Assembly: GCA_037044905.1 (NCBI GenBank)
Contig: JBAOKB010000079.1
Span: 35,175-99,174, forward strand
Direction: 5' to 3'
DNA length: 64,000 nt
Source: Hortaea werneckii
Lineage: Eukaryota > Ascomycota > Dothideomycetes > Mycosphaerellales > Teratosphaeriaceae
Below, one piece after another: positions 10,768 to 22,000 of the stretch. The position numbers were made by a program, and so were the translations under genes. The notes under the pieces were generated by a model that saw nothing but the letters and a program-made list of their open reading frames with translations, had not been told where the DNA came from and did not search any database. Within the stretch, counting starts at the first letter, position 1, and every line of letters starts with the position of its first letter.

Positions 10768-11169
10768 TGTTGCGACCCTACGAAGTAGTGTCACGGATTT
10801 AGAGCTCGTTGGAACAGATGTGTCAAGACAACTGGGTTGTGGGATAACTAATTGTGACAAGGCTGTTAGTTCTCTACCTAACAGTCGGATTGCAACATGA
10901 GTTGAACACACGAACTCCTAACGAGAAACATGCCTAGTTATATACATAAGAGATTCGTGTCTTCATGCAATAGTTCGCTAGGTCGCTTAGCGGTCCGGCG
11001 CTCCAAGGTCGCCGGGTCGCTCGTCGACCGGTCGGCCTCTTGCATATATGCAGTGGTTCGCCTGCCAAGGCAGCGCTCTCCTGCATACTAATTACGTGAC
11101 CTTTCCTTGCTCCAGTCCTTACTAGCCAATCGCTTCGGGTTCGAGCGTCCCGTGACCGTGTTCGTAACA
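10768..11169 (-). repeat. Element A 3' LTR
   Basis: 402-bp LTR bounded by TG and CA. The half nearest 10768 (R-U5) is nearly the same as in element B; the half nearest 11169 (U3) is unrelated except for the terminal dozen bases. Confidence 0.9.
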
Positions 11170-11267
11170 CTATCCCTCTTCCAGTCTAGCTTCGTCCCTG
11201 AAGCTTATGATGTCGCGATCCCCGCGATTCTTAGTTTCCGTAGTTTGGTCCACCTTGTTCTCATAAG

Positions 11268-11777
11268 ATGTCGTCTTCTTTAGAGGTTTCTCTTTCTAAG
11301 ACAAAGCGCTTGCGTCTTGCGAACGAAATCGAAAGAAACGGTCGCCCAGTATTCTTTCCGTGCGAACGCTGTTCTTTGCACAACCATCTTTGTATCGCCA
11401 TGTCTAACTCATCCAACCTCCGGTGCTCCGAGTGCGTGCGGCAGGGCAAGAAATGTGTGAACATGTCTTGGGAGTCCCTTGACAAGACTCGAGAGGAGTA
11501 CTAGCGCAAGGTCGACGAGGACGAGGAACTGCTGGCCGTCGTAATGGCTCGGTTGATGCGAAACAAGAAGATTCTTCGTTAAGCTAAGGGTCGGGCGGCT
11601 CGGAAGGCCGAATGTCTTGCGTCGGAAATGGAGGCTAAAGGTGCCTTCGAAACTAATAACTGTCCTGCGGCGGCTGCTACCATGGGTCTTACTCCTTTAA
11701 TGATGGAAACGCTCGGAAACATGGATCAATCCGTTAACTTTTCCGGCGGTACTAGCGTAGCATCTTCGGGCAGTTAA
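11268..11777 (+). pseudogene. Antisense Zn-cluster/coiled-coil ORF of element A (two stops)
   Basis: Same ORF as the intact copy in element C but with stops at 11502 (CAG to TAG) and 11580 (CAA to TAA), both RIP-type. The cysteine cluster (FPCERCSLHNHLC, RCSECVRQGKKC) lies before the first stop. It begins 98 bp inside the LTR, on the strand opposite gag-pol, and its end overlaps the end of pol. Confidence 0.8.
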
Positions 11778-14700
11778 GATTGGTAAGTGGTTCCCATGTG
11801 TTTTCCTCACTAGGATACCCCTTCCATTTAATAAGGTATCGCTAACTTTTCTTGTCGTAGTCTACGATCCTTTCGACTTCGTACTCGTCGTCTTCTTGTT
11901 CCTAGTAATGGAACGTTGTTTGTAGCGTGGCGTCGGGGTGTGCGGGTTCCAATAAGGATACATGGAATACTGGATGGATCTTGGCGTCTAGTGGAAGTTT
12001 AAGTCGGTAGCTAACTGCTCCTTTCTGTTCGGCAATCAAAAATGGTCCGACCTTAACATGATCCAGTTTCTTTGTTTTCCGCTTTGTCTTTAGGTTCTTC
12101 GTTAGAAGGTATACCTTATCCCCCTTCCTAAGCTGAGGTGCCAATTTTGATTCCTTGAATCGCTGCTTCTATATTCGCTGTTGCGAATGTCGGATTGCAT
12201 CTTGGGCAGTCTTGTGTGCCTTTTGCAATTCTCCTGCCATAAGTATGGCTCTGTCGGCTCTTACTAACGTCCTTGGTTCCATGAATAAATTGGGCGTCTT
12301 TCCGTAGTTGAGGAAAAATGGCGTTTGTCGTGTTGTCTCCGACGCATTATTGTTTAATGCTAGTTGTGCCATTGGTAGTAGTGCAACCCAATTATCTTGT
12401 GCGTAGTTGACGTAGTGCCGTAAATATGTTTCGAGTGACTGATTTGTCCTTTTAGTCTAACCATCCGTCTCTAGGTGGAATGCTGTCGATAGCTTGTGTT
12501 TTATTCCAATTTGTCCCATGAGCGATTTCCAGAAGTTTGATGTAAACAGCTTATCTCTGTCGGTGATAAAGCTTTCTGGAATTCCATGATGTCTAATTAG
12601 CCTGTCCAGTATGAGGTGTGCGAGTTCCATGGCTGTCATTAATTCTTCGCATGGTACGAAGTGTGCATACTTGGTCAAAGTGTCTACCATGACAAGTATT
12701 GAATCATAAATGACTCCTGTGGCTGGGTCCTTGGATGCTGGCAACTTCGTGATGAAGTCCATCGTAACCTCTCTCCATGGCGTGTCCGACGGTTCTCGGA
12801 ACTGGAGATTGCCATACTTTGCATGTCGTGATGCCTTGTTCTTTTGGCAACTGTCGCATTGTTTAATGTAATCGGTAACCTTCTTTCGCATCTGTGGAAA
12901 GGCAAAGTTCCGTCTAATCAAGTCGATCGTTCTCGTTATTCCTAGGTGTCCTGTGGTTCGGCTATCATGGTGGTCTTTGATACATTCGTATTCCTTTTCT
13001 GGTGGAACTTGGTACTTCCCATGTTCGATGGGGAACTCTTCTTGTTCATCTCGTAGAACTCGGAGTATGTGGTTAAACTCCTGTGTGTTCGTAGTAAGGC
13101 TCCCGTCTCTGTTAACTTTAAGCATTGCTTTTGGGTTTTGCTCTTTTCCTTCCATGTAGTCGCTTCGTCTGCTTAGCGCATCTGCGCGCCCATTGTCTTT
13201 TCCTGGCGTATACTAGATATCGAACTTGTATTGTCCGAGTAGCTCTAACCATCTACACTGTCGACGCGATAGATCCTTGGTAGTTGTGAAGTATTAAAGG
13301 TTCTTGTGGTCGGTGTATATCGTCAGTCCTGTAGCTCCTTCACAGTAAACTCTCTAGTGTCGCAATGCTGCAACAATCGCTAACAGTTCTTTGTCATAAA
13401 TCTCGTAGTTCTGTTCCGCTAGCGTCATCTTTCTCGAGTAATACGTCACTGGGTGTCTCTTGCCATCATGTTCTTAAGTAAGGCAAGCACCTATCGCTAA
13501 GTCGGATGCGTCGGTTTCGACTTGTACTAGTTTCTTGGTGTCGAATAGCATAAGTGTTGGTGACTATATGCATGCTTGCTTAAGTTGCTGGAATGCCTTT
13601 TCTTGCTTATCCGTCCACATGAATTTGGTGTCTTTCTTCGTAAGACTTGTAAGTGGGATTGCAAGCTTGGAGTATCCTTCGACAAACTTCCTGTTGTAGT
13701 TTGCGAGTCCTAAGAAGGCTTGGATATCCTTAACTGTCTTTGGCGTTGGCTATTCCTCGATGGATTGTACTTTCTTCGGGTCCATCTTGATTCTAGTAGT
13801 GCTAATGATGAATCCTAGGAATTCGATTTCCTTCCTGTAGAATTCACATTTCTCGGGTACGGTCTTAAAGTCCACTGTGCTAAGTCGTTCTAGCACTGCT
13901 TGTACGTCTTTAGTATGTTGTTCTCGGCTTCCTCGGGTAAAGATTAAGATGTCGTCGACGTATGCTATAACGGTGATGTCCAGTAAGTCTCGTAGTACAT
14001 CATTAACGAGCTGCTAACATGTCGCTAGGGCGTTCGTAAGTCCCATTGGCATGACTCGAAATTGGTAGAGTCCGTAGCGTGTCCTAAAAGCTGTCTTCCA
14101 TTCTTCTCCCTTAGCCATTCGTACTGCGTAGAATGCGTCTCGTAGATCGATCTTTAAGTACCAGTTTGCTCCGGTAAGTCGATCCTGCATTTCTTCGATG
14201 TTGGGTAGTGGATATCGGTTTTTGACCGTGACTTCGTTGAGTCGTCGATAGTCGATTACCATTCGTAGTTTTCCTCCTTTCTTTGGAACGAACATTGCTA
14301 GTGAAGCGGCTAGCGATTGGGATTTCTCTATCCATCCCTTGTCGCTCTTCTCTTTTAGCCATCGTCGTTGCTCTTCGAGCTCTTTTTCGGATAACCTGTA
14401 TAGTGGCCCCCATAGTGGATCTTTGCCGGGCTGAAGTTGTATTCGGTGATCCCATGGTTAATGTCTAGGTAAGGCGGCTAATCCTTCCTCTTCCTGGAAG
14501 AGCGGTTTCCATATCTTAAACTCTTTAGGGATCTCTAGAGGTGCGTTAGTTCTCCCTTTATCTCTCACCTTATAACCTGGCTGGGCTAGCTTAGTGTCTG
14601 TGGAGACCATCTCCTTGCCGTTTCTATCGGAGTATGTTATCGGTTGACGTTCTAATTCACAGAACTGTCTTTCCTCATCTACCATCGCACGCTGTCGATG

Positions 14701-15198
14701 CGTAGGGTGGATGTCGGTAACGCAACCGCATCGCTCAAACTTGAGTACTCTTTTCCTCCAATCTATCAGAGGGTTGTGCTTTTCCAACCAAGGTGTCCCC
14801 ATCACGATGTCGTGACTAGCCATGTCAACGATATCTAGGCTAACAGTCTCGTGGTGCTGTTGGATAGCTAGGACTAGCGGCATTGTTTCGCTGTCCACTT
14901 CGGATAGAGATGATCCATCTGCGACCATCAATTCGTATCCGCCGTCTTTCTTTCGTCGGGTAGCGATCCCGTTTCGCTAGACAAAGCTGGTCGATATAAA
15001 GTTTCCGCTAGCTCCGGAATCGATTATAGCTTGTGTTGCGTGTCCATTGACAATGCATTTGGTACGGAATACCGGTGCTGCTAATGCTGTAGGAGCTTCG
15101 ATAATGTTTACTTCCTAGCGACTGCTCCTGTCGGCAGGGATCCTTCGTTTTTTAAATAGTATCCTAGCGAGTTAGCGTCTTCGAGACAGATCTCCCAA
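11734..15198 (-). pseudogene. Element A pol (protease, RT, RNase H, integrase, chromodomain), degenerate
   Basis: Aligns by eye along the full pol of element B. Open segments at 14458-14931 (protease and linker), 14014-14295 (RT), 12457-13155 (integrase) and 11902-12144 (GPY/F region) are separated by stops from CAG/CAA to TAG/TAA and TGG to TAG changes. The 5' limit is taken near the frameshift region and is approximate. Confidence 0.85.
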
Positions 15199-17124
15199 TT
15201 AAGGGGTCCATGTCGTGGGCCTAGGATAACCTTTCCTTGTGTCACTAATACCTTGATTTGTCCTTCGACAGTGGCTTTGACGTGCCCTAGTATTATGTTT
15301 CTCTATATTAGTAGTTGCACTAGTAGTCCTATAGGCTTTAGTTCCTATTGCTTCGTGGACTCGGTTAACTTGTGTCGCATTGCCTCCAACGATATGAGGT
15401 CTTCTTAATAAGCTTCCTGGATTCGGTGTAGTTCATGAAGTCGTGCCTTAATGATCTGGATTCGTTCTCTAACGCTTCTGGGAATGTGGATTCCATCGGG
15501 CGTTATATAGCTTCCATTAGGTTGGAATGTGCTTCTAATCGGTGGTCGTTCTTGCACGTATGCTGCTGCATCGTAATCGACGTTGACAAGTCGATAGTTC
15601 CAGAACATTGCTCTAATTCGGTTGAGCATGTTGTCGAACTCGATCGGGTAAAGTCGTCGTTTCCCTTGGATCTTGGGGAATACAGTCTCGAGTTGATGCA
15701 TAATAAAGATCATTATCCTTTTAATGGGTTCAGATCCTTGAATGGTGAATGTCGATATTTTAAGGTCGTCTGGCTCTTCGTCATCTGTATATTCTTCCTC
15801 TAATGAACTACCGTCCTACGCTGCTATCATCTACGCTATCATTTGTAGTTGTTCCAGGTTTGGTCCCGTAAGTTCCGGTTCGGGGTCGTTATTTTGTGGA
15901 GATTCTTCTTCCTCTAGCAGTTCTTCTTCCTGCTCAGGGGGTGTGTTTTCTTGCAGAGTTGCGTCCTCCCAATTGAATGGTGGTGGAGACCTTCCTCTCT
16001 GGGAATTTCCTAAGTCTCTCATCTGCTATAGCGGCTGGCCTCGTATCATCACGTTAAATTCCATCCTAGCCTTGCGTGGCTTCTTGGGATAGTGACCACT
16101 TGCTTGCTTGTCTAATTCGTGGGTCTTGCAATAGTCGTCGTAGCAACCCGTCCAATGCACAGCCTTATGGTCTGGTTCCGTCTTTGGTTCCTCAACGAGT
16201 TTTTGATACATCGTAGGCGCCTCGTCCATCGTTTGCTTCGTCGATGGGTTCCTTTACTAGCATCATGTTGAGTTGCTCCTGCGGTCGCACCTTTCGTCCG
16301 CGGCAATCTCGTGCGTAATGCCCTATCTTGTGGCAATTGTAGCACTCCGGTCCTTCTCGTTTCTTTCCTCTGTTGCTGTTCCCTTGGAACTTCCCTTTAC
16401 CCTTGGCTCCGTGCATGCCTTTTCCTTTCGGCTTGCGTTGGATGATATCCAATTCCATGGCATCAGGATCGCGACGAGACCCTCTAGTCTAGCTGGTAGA
16501 GTTGTAGCCAGATCGTCCGCGATACTGTCCATTGTGGCGTTTTTCCATCTTTCTCTCGTAAAGCCTATCGTCAATTTCGATAGCATCTTGAATCATTAGT
16601 TCGAGAGTGTCGTGAGATGCACCTAAGCGCATGAGTTCATCCTTGACGTCGTCCTTGAGTCCAGTGTAATACATAGTAAGTAAGGCTTGGTCATCCTAAC
16701 TAGTCTTGCCTGAATACTCCCTGAACTTGGCGGTGTATTGCGAAGTAGACGTCTTCTGTTTCAGGTGTTGGATGACTCGGATGGCGACTTGTTTTTCGTT
16801 ACTCAACCCATAAATGTTTCGAATGGCTTTAACATAGTTGTCCCAGCTGTTAAAGATTCCTTCGGTGTCGATGTTCTAGTGCAAGACTTCGTGCAGTCTG
16901 GGTCAAATCCATTGTTGGACTTGTCCCCTAAGATAAGAGGATGCAAGTAGAGTCTTCTTGGGGTCCTAAGTAATATTTTCGAAACGAAAGTAAAGTGCCA
17001 TTTGGTTTAGCTAATCGTTAAGCTTCGATCGATCGCCATAGTAGTAGTCCGGTTTGGCGACTTTGATATTGTTGTCGTTGGTACGCTGCTGAACGCTAGT
17101 GTCTCGGTTCTCGGATGGAGCCAT
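15108..17124 (-). pseudogene. Element A gag, degenerate
   Basis: Starts with the same ATG context as B (MAPSENRD) and keeps the CCHC zinc knuckle CYNCHKIGHYARDC, but is broken by several RIP-type stops. Its length matches the intact gag of B. Confidence 0.85.
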
Positions 17125-17163
17125 TGTTGTCTAAGGTACAAAGTTCCTTGAGGGTGTTTAAAG

Positions 17164-17565
17164 TGTTGCGACCCTACGAAGTAGTGTCACGGATTTAGAG
17201 CTCGTTGGAACAGATGTGTCAAGACAACTAGGTTGTGGGATAACTAATTGTAACAAGGCTGTTGGTTCTCTACCTAACAGTCGGATTGCAACATGAGTTG
17301 AACACACGAACTCCTAACGAGAAACATGCCTAGTTATATACATAAGAGATTCGTGTCTTCATGCAATAGTTCGCTGGGTCGCTTAGCGGTCCGGCGCTCC
17401 AAGGTCGCCGGGTCGCTCGTCGACCGGTCGGCCTCTTGCATATATGCAGTAGTTCGCCTGCCAAGGCAGCGCTCTCCTGCATACTGATCACGTGACCTTT
17501 CCTTGCTCCAGTCCTTACTGGCCAATCGCTTCGGGTTCGAGCGTCCCGTGACCGTGTTCGTAACA
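17164..17565 (-). repeat. Element A 5' LTR
   Basis: 402-bp LTR. The adjoining primer site carries a TG-to-TA change relative to B and C (TTGAAC to TTAAAC on the sense strand). Host flank CTAGA follows at 17566-17570. Confidence 0.9.
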
Positions 17566-17974
17566 CTAGATTATTAGCGCTATAAAGCCCGCCCTACCCT
17601 TACGCCGGCTATAGCGAGGTAGAGACTCGATTTTGCGCGTTAGAACCTTAATAGAGACTAGTTAGTAGTACTGTTTAGTAATAAGTATAGCGTTAAGCTT
17701 AGGGCTAGCAAAAAGTAGTAGTAGGCCTTTAGATATTTATATAAGAGGTACGCTACGAATAGAGTATCGACCTATAACAAAAGTAAGGGCCCTCGTATAA
17801 TAGTATAGGCAGCAATTAGTACCTCTCTTAGCTAAATAGGCCGAACAGAGCTTATAGTTATAAATCGAGACAATAGAGCGTACTATAGAGGCTTTACTAC
17901 CGATTTATACCTCGAAGCACTCTAAGAAGGCCTTATACTAGTCTATAAAGGTTAAGTACTATAGTAAGACAACG
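17566..17974 (+). pseudogene. RIP-ruined Tc1/mariner transposase, middle part (inverted)
   Basis: On the plus strand, opposite to its two sister fragments, one frame gives RPTLTPAIAR near the start and continues to a final DN just before the solo LTR, which fits the middle of a Tc1 transposase up to the second catalytic Asp. The frame continues from the 31836-32200 fragment and into the 10230-10665 fragment once single target copies are kept. Many Trp positions are TAG/TAA stops. The reversed orientation is evidence for inversion of this segment. Confidence 0.75.
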
Positions 17975-18056
17975 TGTTACGAACACGTAAAATAGGGAAT
18001 TTAATTAGATAGGATAGGATAGACGCTAGCGGAATAGACATAGCTAAGCGGAGTCG
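17975..18056 (+). repeat. Solo Gypsy LTR, 5' piece (split by element B)
   Basis: Begins TGTTACGAACACGT and follows the element-B type U3 through degraded matches to the B insertion at AGTCG (18052-18056). The preceding five bases CAACG (17970-17974) pair with TAACG at the other LTR end, a target duplication with one RIP-type change. Confidence 0.8.
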
Positions 18057-18456
18057 TGTTGCGACCCTACGAAGTAGTGTCACGGGTTTAGAGCTCTTTG
18101 GAACAGATGTGTCAGGACAACTGGGTTGTGGGATAACTGATTGTGACAAGGCTGTTGGTTCTCTACCTAACAGTCGGATTGCAACATGAGTTGAACACAC
18201 GAACTCCTAACGAGAAACATGCCTAGTTATATACATAAGAGATTCGTGTCTTCATGCGAGCATGGTGAGCATTTCTCGTCTTGCTCGCTAGTGTCCCCTC
18301 TCTTGAGGCGAGCATGGTGAGCATTTCTCGTTTTGCTCACTCACGTGACCTTCGGTTCGTGATTCTTCAGGAGATGGTTCCGTTTAGCCATGTCCATCCC
18401 GTTAGCGTCCGTCTTCTCTTATCCAATCGCTCCGTCTGTCTCACGTGTTCGTAACA
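18057..18456 (-). repeat. Element B 3' LTR
   Basis: 400-bp TG...CA LTR. Its U3 half contains an internal near-repeat of GCGAGCATGGTGAGCATTTC (about 18256 and 18308) that is absent from A and C. The U3 end faces the antisense ORF and could act as a promoter in both directions. Confidence 0.92.
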
Positions 18457-18470
18457 CTACCCCCCTTCCA
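18457..18470 (-). other. Polypurine tract of element B
   Basis: On the sense (minus) strand a purine-rich run (GGAAGGGGGGTAG) directly abuts the 3' LTR, the standard position for plus-strand priming. A and C have the related GGAAGAGGGAT. Confidence 0.75.
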
Positions 18471-18527
18471 TTCTAGCTTCGTCCCTGAAGCTTATAGGGT
18501 GGTCATCCCCACAACTTAGTCTTCGTC

Positions 18528-19022
18528 ATGGCTTCCCGATCTCATCAAGACCGCCTGAAAAAGGCCGCGACCATCCTTTCCTTTCGTTTCGAAAACCCTT
18601 GTCCTTGTGACCACTGCTGTGAAAGGAACAAGACTTGTTTCATTATGCCTTCCGGTGGAAAATGCGCCGAGTGCGAGCTCCGTGGTCGTCCTTGTGTTGT
18701 GTCTTCGTGGGAGGCGCTGGACCGAGCTAGTGACAACCTTTCCTCGAAGATTTCAGAGGATGAGAAAAAGGTGGAACAACTGTTGGACGAGTTGGATGAG
18801 GTTCGTCGTCGTCTAGTCCGCAACCGCAAGGTTCAAGAGCAGAACAATACTCGTTCGCAAGAGAAGTGGGATTGTTTGCTGCGCGGACTGGAGACTTCTG
18901 AGCAACCTGCTCAATTCCAGGACTTGGCTGCCGTGGATTTTGGTTTCCAGCTTCAGAACGAGCCTTCGCCTTTTACCTTTGACTTCCAGAATGGAAGCGC
19001 TTCAGGAGTTTCCGGCAGTTGA
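18528..19022 (+). CDS. Antisense accessory protein of element B: Zn2Cys6-like cluster plus coiled coil
   Basis: 164 residues, function unknown. Cys27, 30, 37, 46, 49 and 56 form CX2CX6CX8CX2CX6C, the spacing of fungal binuclear zinc clusters, but the loop between the second and third Cys is not strongly basic, so ordinary DNA binding is uncertain. Then come the motif SSWEALDRA and a long charged heptad-like helix (about residues 68-120, including RRRLVRNRKV), then a Phe/Gln-rich tail. The start lies 71 bp inside the LTR, so the LTR read backwards is the likely promoter; a leader segment near 18473-18495 is shared with A and C. The 3' end overlaps the last 50 bp of pol tail-to-tail. The A/C homologue differs strongly in sequence but keeps all six Cys and the helix. 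Confidence 0.75.
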   Translation: MASRSHQDRLKKAATILSFRFENPCPCDHCCERNKTCFIMPSGGKCAECELRGRPCVVSSWEALDRASDNLSSKISEDEKKVEQLLDELDEVRRRLVRNRKVQEQNNTRSQEKWDCLLRGLETSEQPAQFQDLAAVDFGFQLQNEPSPFTFDFQNGSASGVSGS

Positions 19023-22000
19023 GATTAGTAAGTGGTTCCCATGTATTTTCATCGCTGGGATATCCTTTCCACTTGATGAGATATCGCTGACTCTTCTTGT
19101 CGTAGCTAACAATCTTTTCGACTTCGTATTCGTCGTCTTCTTGTTCCTGGTAATGGAACGTTGTTTGCAGCGTGGCATTGGGGTGTGCGGGTTCCAACAA
19201 GGATACATGGAATACTGGATGGATCCTGGCGTCTGGTGGGAGTTCAAGTCGGTAGCTGACTGCTCCTTTTTGTTCAGCAATCAAAAATGGTCCGACTTTG
19301 ACATGATCCAGTTTCTTCGTTTTCCGCTTTGTTTTTAGGTTCTTCGTCAGAAGATACACCTTATCCCCCTTCTTAAGCTGAGGTGCCGTTTTTGATTCTT
19401 TAAATCGCTGCTTTCGGATTTGCTGTTGCGAATGTTGGATTGCATCTCGGGCAGTTGCGTGTGTCTTTTGCAATTCTCCTGCCATAACTATAGCTTTCTC
19501 GGCTTTTACTGACGTCCTTGGTTCCATAAACAAATTGGGTGTTTTTCCGTAATTGAGGAAAAATGGTGTTTCCTTTGTTGTTTCTGAAGCATTATTGTTT
19601 AATGCTAATTGCGCCATTGGTAATAGTGCAACCCAATTATTTTGTGCAAAGTTGACATAGTGCCGTAAGTATGCCTCGAGTGACTGATTTGTCCTTTCAG
19701 TCTGACCATCTGTTTCTGGGTGGAATGCCGTGGATAGTTTATGTCTGATTCCAATCTGTCCCATAAGAGATTTCCAGAAGTTCGATGTAAATAGCTTATC
19801 TCTGTCGGTAATGAAACTCTCTGGAATTCCATGATGTCTGATGAGCCTGTCCAGTACGAGGTATGCGAGTTCCATGGCTGTCATTGATTCCTTGCACGGT
19901 ATAAAATGTGCGTATTTGGTCAAGGTATCTACCATGACAAGTATTGAATCATAAATCACTCCGGTAGCCGGGTCCTTGGATGCCGGTAATTTGGTAATGA
20001 AGTCCATCGTGACTTCTCTCCATGGTGTATCCGAAGGTTCTCGGAATTGGAGATTGCCGTACTTCGCATGTCGTGATGCTTTGTTCTTTTGGCAACTATC
20101 GCATTGTTTAATGTAGTCGGTGACCTTTTTCCGCATCTGTGGGAAAGCAAAGTTCCGTCTAATCAAGTCGATTGTCCTCGTAATTCCTGGGTGTCCTGTG
20201 GTTTGGCTATTATGGTGGTCTTTGATGCATTCGTGTTCCTTTTCCGGTGGAACTTGATATTTCCCATGTTCAATAGGGAATTCTTCTTGTTCATCTCGTA
20301 GAACTCGGAGTATGTTATTAAACTCCTGTGTATTCGTGGTAAGGCTTCCATCCTTGTTGACTTTGAGCATTGCTTTCGAATTTTGCTCCTTGCCTTCCAT
20401 GTAGTCGCTTCTTCTGCTCAGCGCATCTGCGCGCCCATTGTCTTTTCCTGGTGTATACTGGATATCGAACTTGTATTGTCCGAGTAGCTCTGACCATCTA
20501 CACTGTCGACGCGATAGATCCTTGGTAGTTGTGAAGTATTGAAGGTTCTTATGGTCGGTGTATATCGTCAGTCCTGTAGCTCCTTCGCAGTAAACTCTCC
20601 AGTGTCGCAATGCTGCAACAATCGCTAACAGTTCTTTATCGTAGATCTCGTAGTTCTGTTCCGCTGGCGTCATCTTTCTCGAGTAATACGCCACTGGGTG
20701 TCTCTTGCCATCGTGTTCCTGAGTGAGGCAAGCACCTATTGCTAAATCGGATGCGTCGGTTTCGACTTGTACTGGCTTCTTCGTATTAAACAGCATGAGT
20801 GTTGGTGACCGTATGCATGCTTGCTTGAGCTGCTGGAATGCCTTTTCTTGCTTCTCTGTCCACACGAACTTGGTGTCTTTCTTCATAAGACTTGTAAGTG
20901 GGATTGCGAGTTTGGAGTATCGTTCGACAAACTTCCTGTTGTAGTTTGCGAGTCCTAAAAAGGCTTGGATATCCTTAACTGTCTTTGGCGTCGGCCATTC
21001 CTCAATGGATTGTACTTTCTTCGGGTCCATCTTGATTCCAGTAGTGTTGATGATGAATCCTAGGAATTCGATTTCCTTCTTGTAGAATTCACATTTCTCG
21101 GGTGCGGTCTTGAAGTCCACTGTGCTAAGTCGTTCTAGCACTGCTTGTACGTCTTTGGTGTGTTGTTCTCGGTTTCCTCGAGTGAAGATTAAAATGTCAT
21201 CGACATACGCTATGACAGTGATGTCAAGCAGGTCTCGTAGTACATCGTTGACGAGCTGCTGACATGTTGCTGGGGCATTCGTAAGTCCCATAGGCATGAC
21301 TCGAAATTGGTAGAGTCCGTAGCGTGTCCTGAAGGCTGTTTTCCATTCTTCTCCCTTGGCCATTCGTACTGCATAGAATGCGTCTCGTAGATCGATCTTC
21401 GAGTACCAGTTTGCTCCGGTGAGTCGATCTTGCATTTCCTCGATGTTGGGTAGTGGATATCGGTTCTTGACCGTGACTTCATTAAGTCGTCGATAGTCGA
21501 TTACCATTCGTAGTTTTCCTCCTTTCTTTGGAACGAACATTGCTGGTGAAGCGGCTGGTGATTGGGATTTCTCTATCCATCCCTTGTCACTCTTTTCTTT
21601 CAGCCATCTGCGTTGCTCTTCGAGCTCTTTTTCGGATAACCTGTATAGTGGCCCCCATGGTGGATCTTTGCCGGGCTGAAGTTGTATTCGGTGATCCCAT
21701 GGTTGATGTCTAGGTAAGGCGGCTAATCCTTCCTCTTCCTGGAAGAGCGGTTTCCATTTCTTAAACTCTTCAGGGATCTCTGGAGGTGCGTTAGTTCTCC
21801 CTTTATCTCTCACCTTGTGACCTGGCTGGGCTGGCTCAGTGTCTGTGGAGACCATCTCCTTGCCGTTTCTGTCGGAGTATGTTATCGGTTGACGTTCTAA
21901 TTCGCAGAACTGTCTTTCCTCATCTATCATCGCACGCTGTCGATGCATAGGTTGGATGTTGGTAACGCAACCACATCGCTCAAACTTGAGTACTCTTTTC

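Larger units (their letters stand above)
10768..17565 (-). mobile_element. Gypsy chromovirus element A, full-length, RIP-degraded
   Basis: The element is 6798 bp with 402-bp LTRs (10768-11169 and 17164-17565) that start TGTTACG and end CGCAACA on the sense strand. The order on the minus strand is 5' LTR, primer site, gag, pol with chromodomain, polypurine tract and 3' LTR, with an antisense ORF near the 3' end. The LTRs differ at about eight positions, all C/T or G/A. Left flank ATTAG and right flank CTAGA do not match each other but match the flanks of element C (see findings). Gag and pol carry many stops shared with C. It cannot be autonomous. Confidence 0.92.

Noticed and set aside
11140..11160. 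GGGTTCGAGCGTCCC in the A/C LTR, like a tRNA B box
   Set aside because: No cloverleaf can be folded around it and it is absent from the B LTR.
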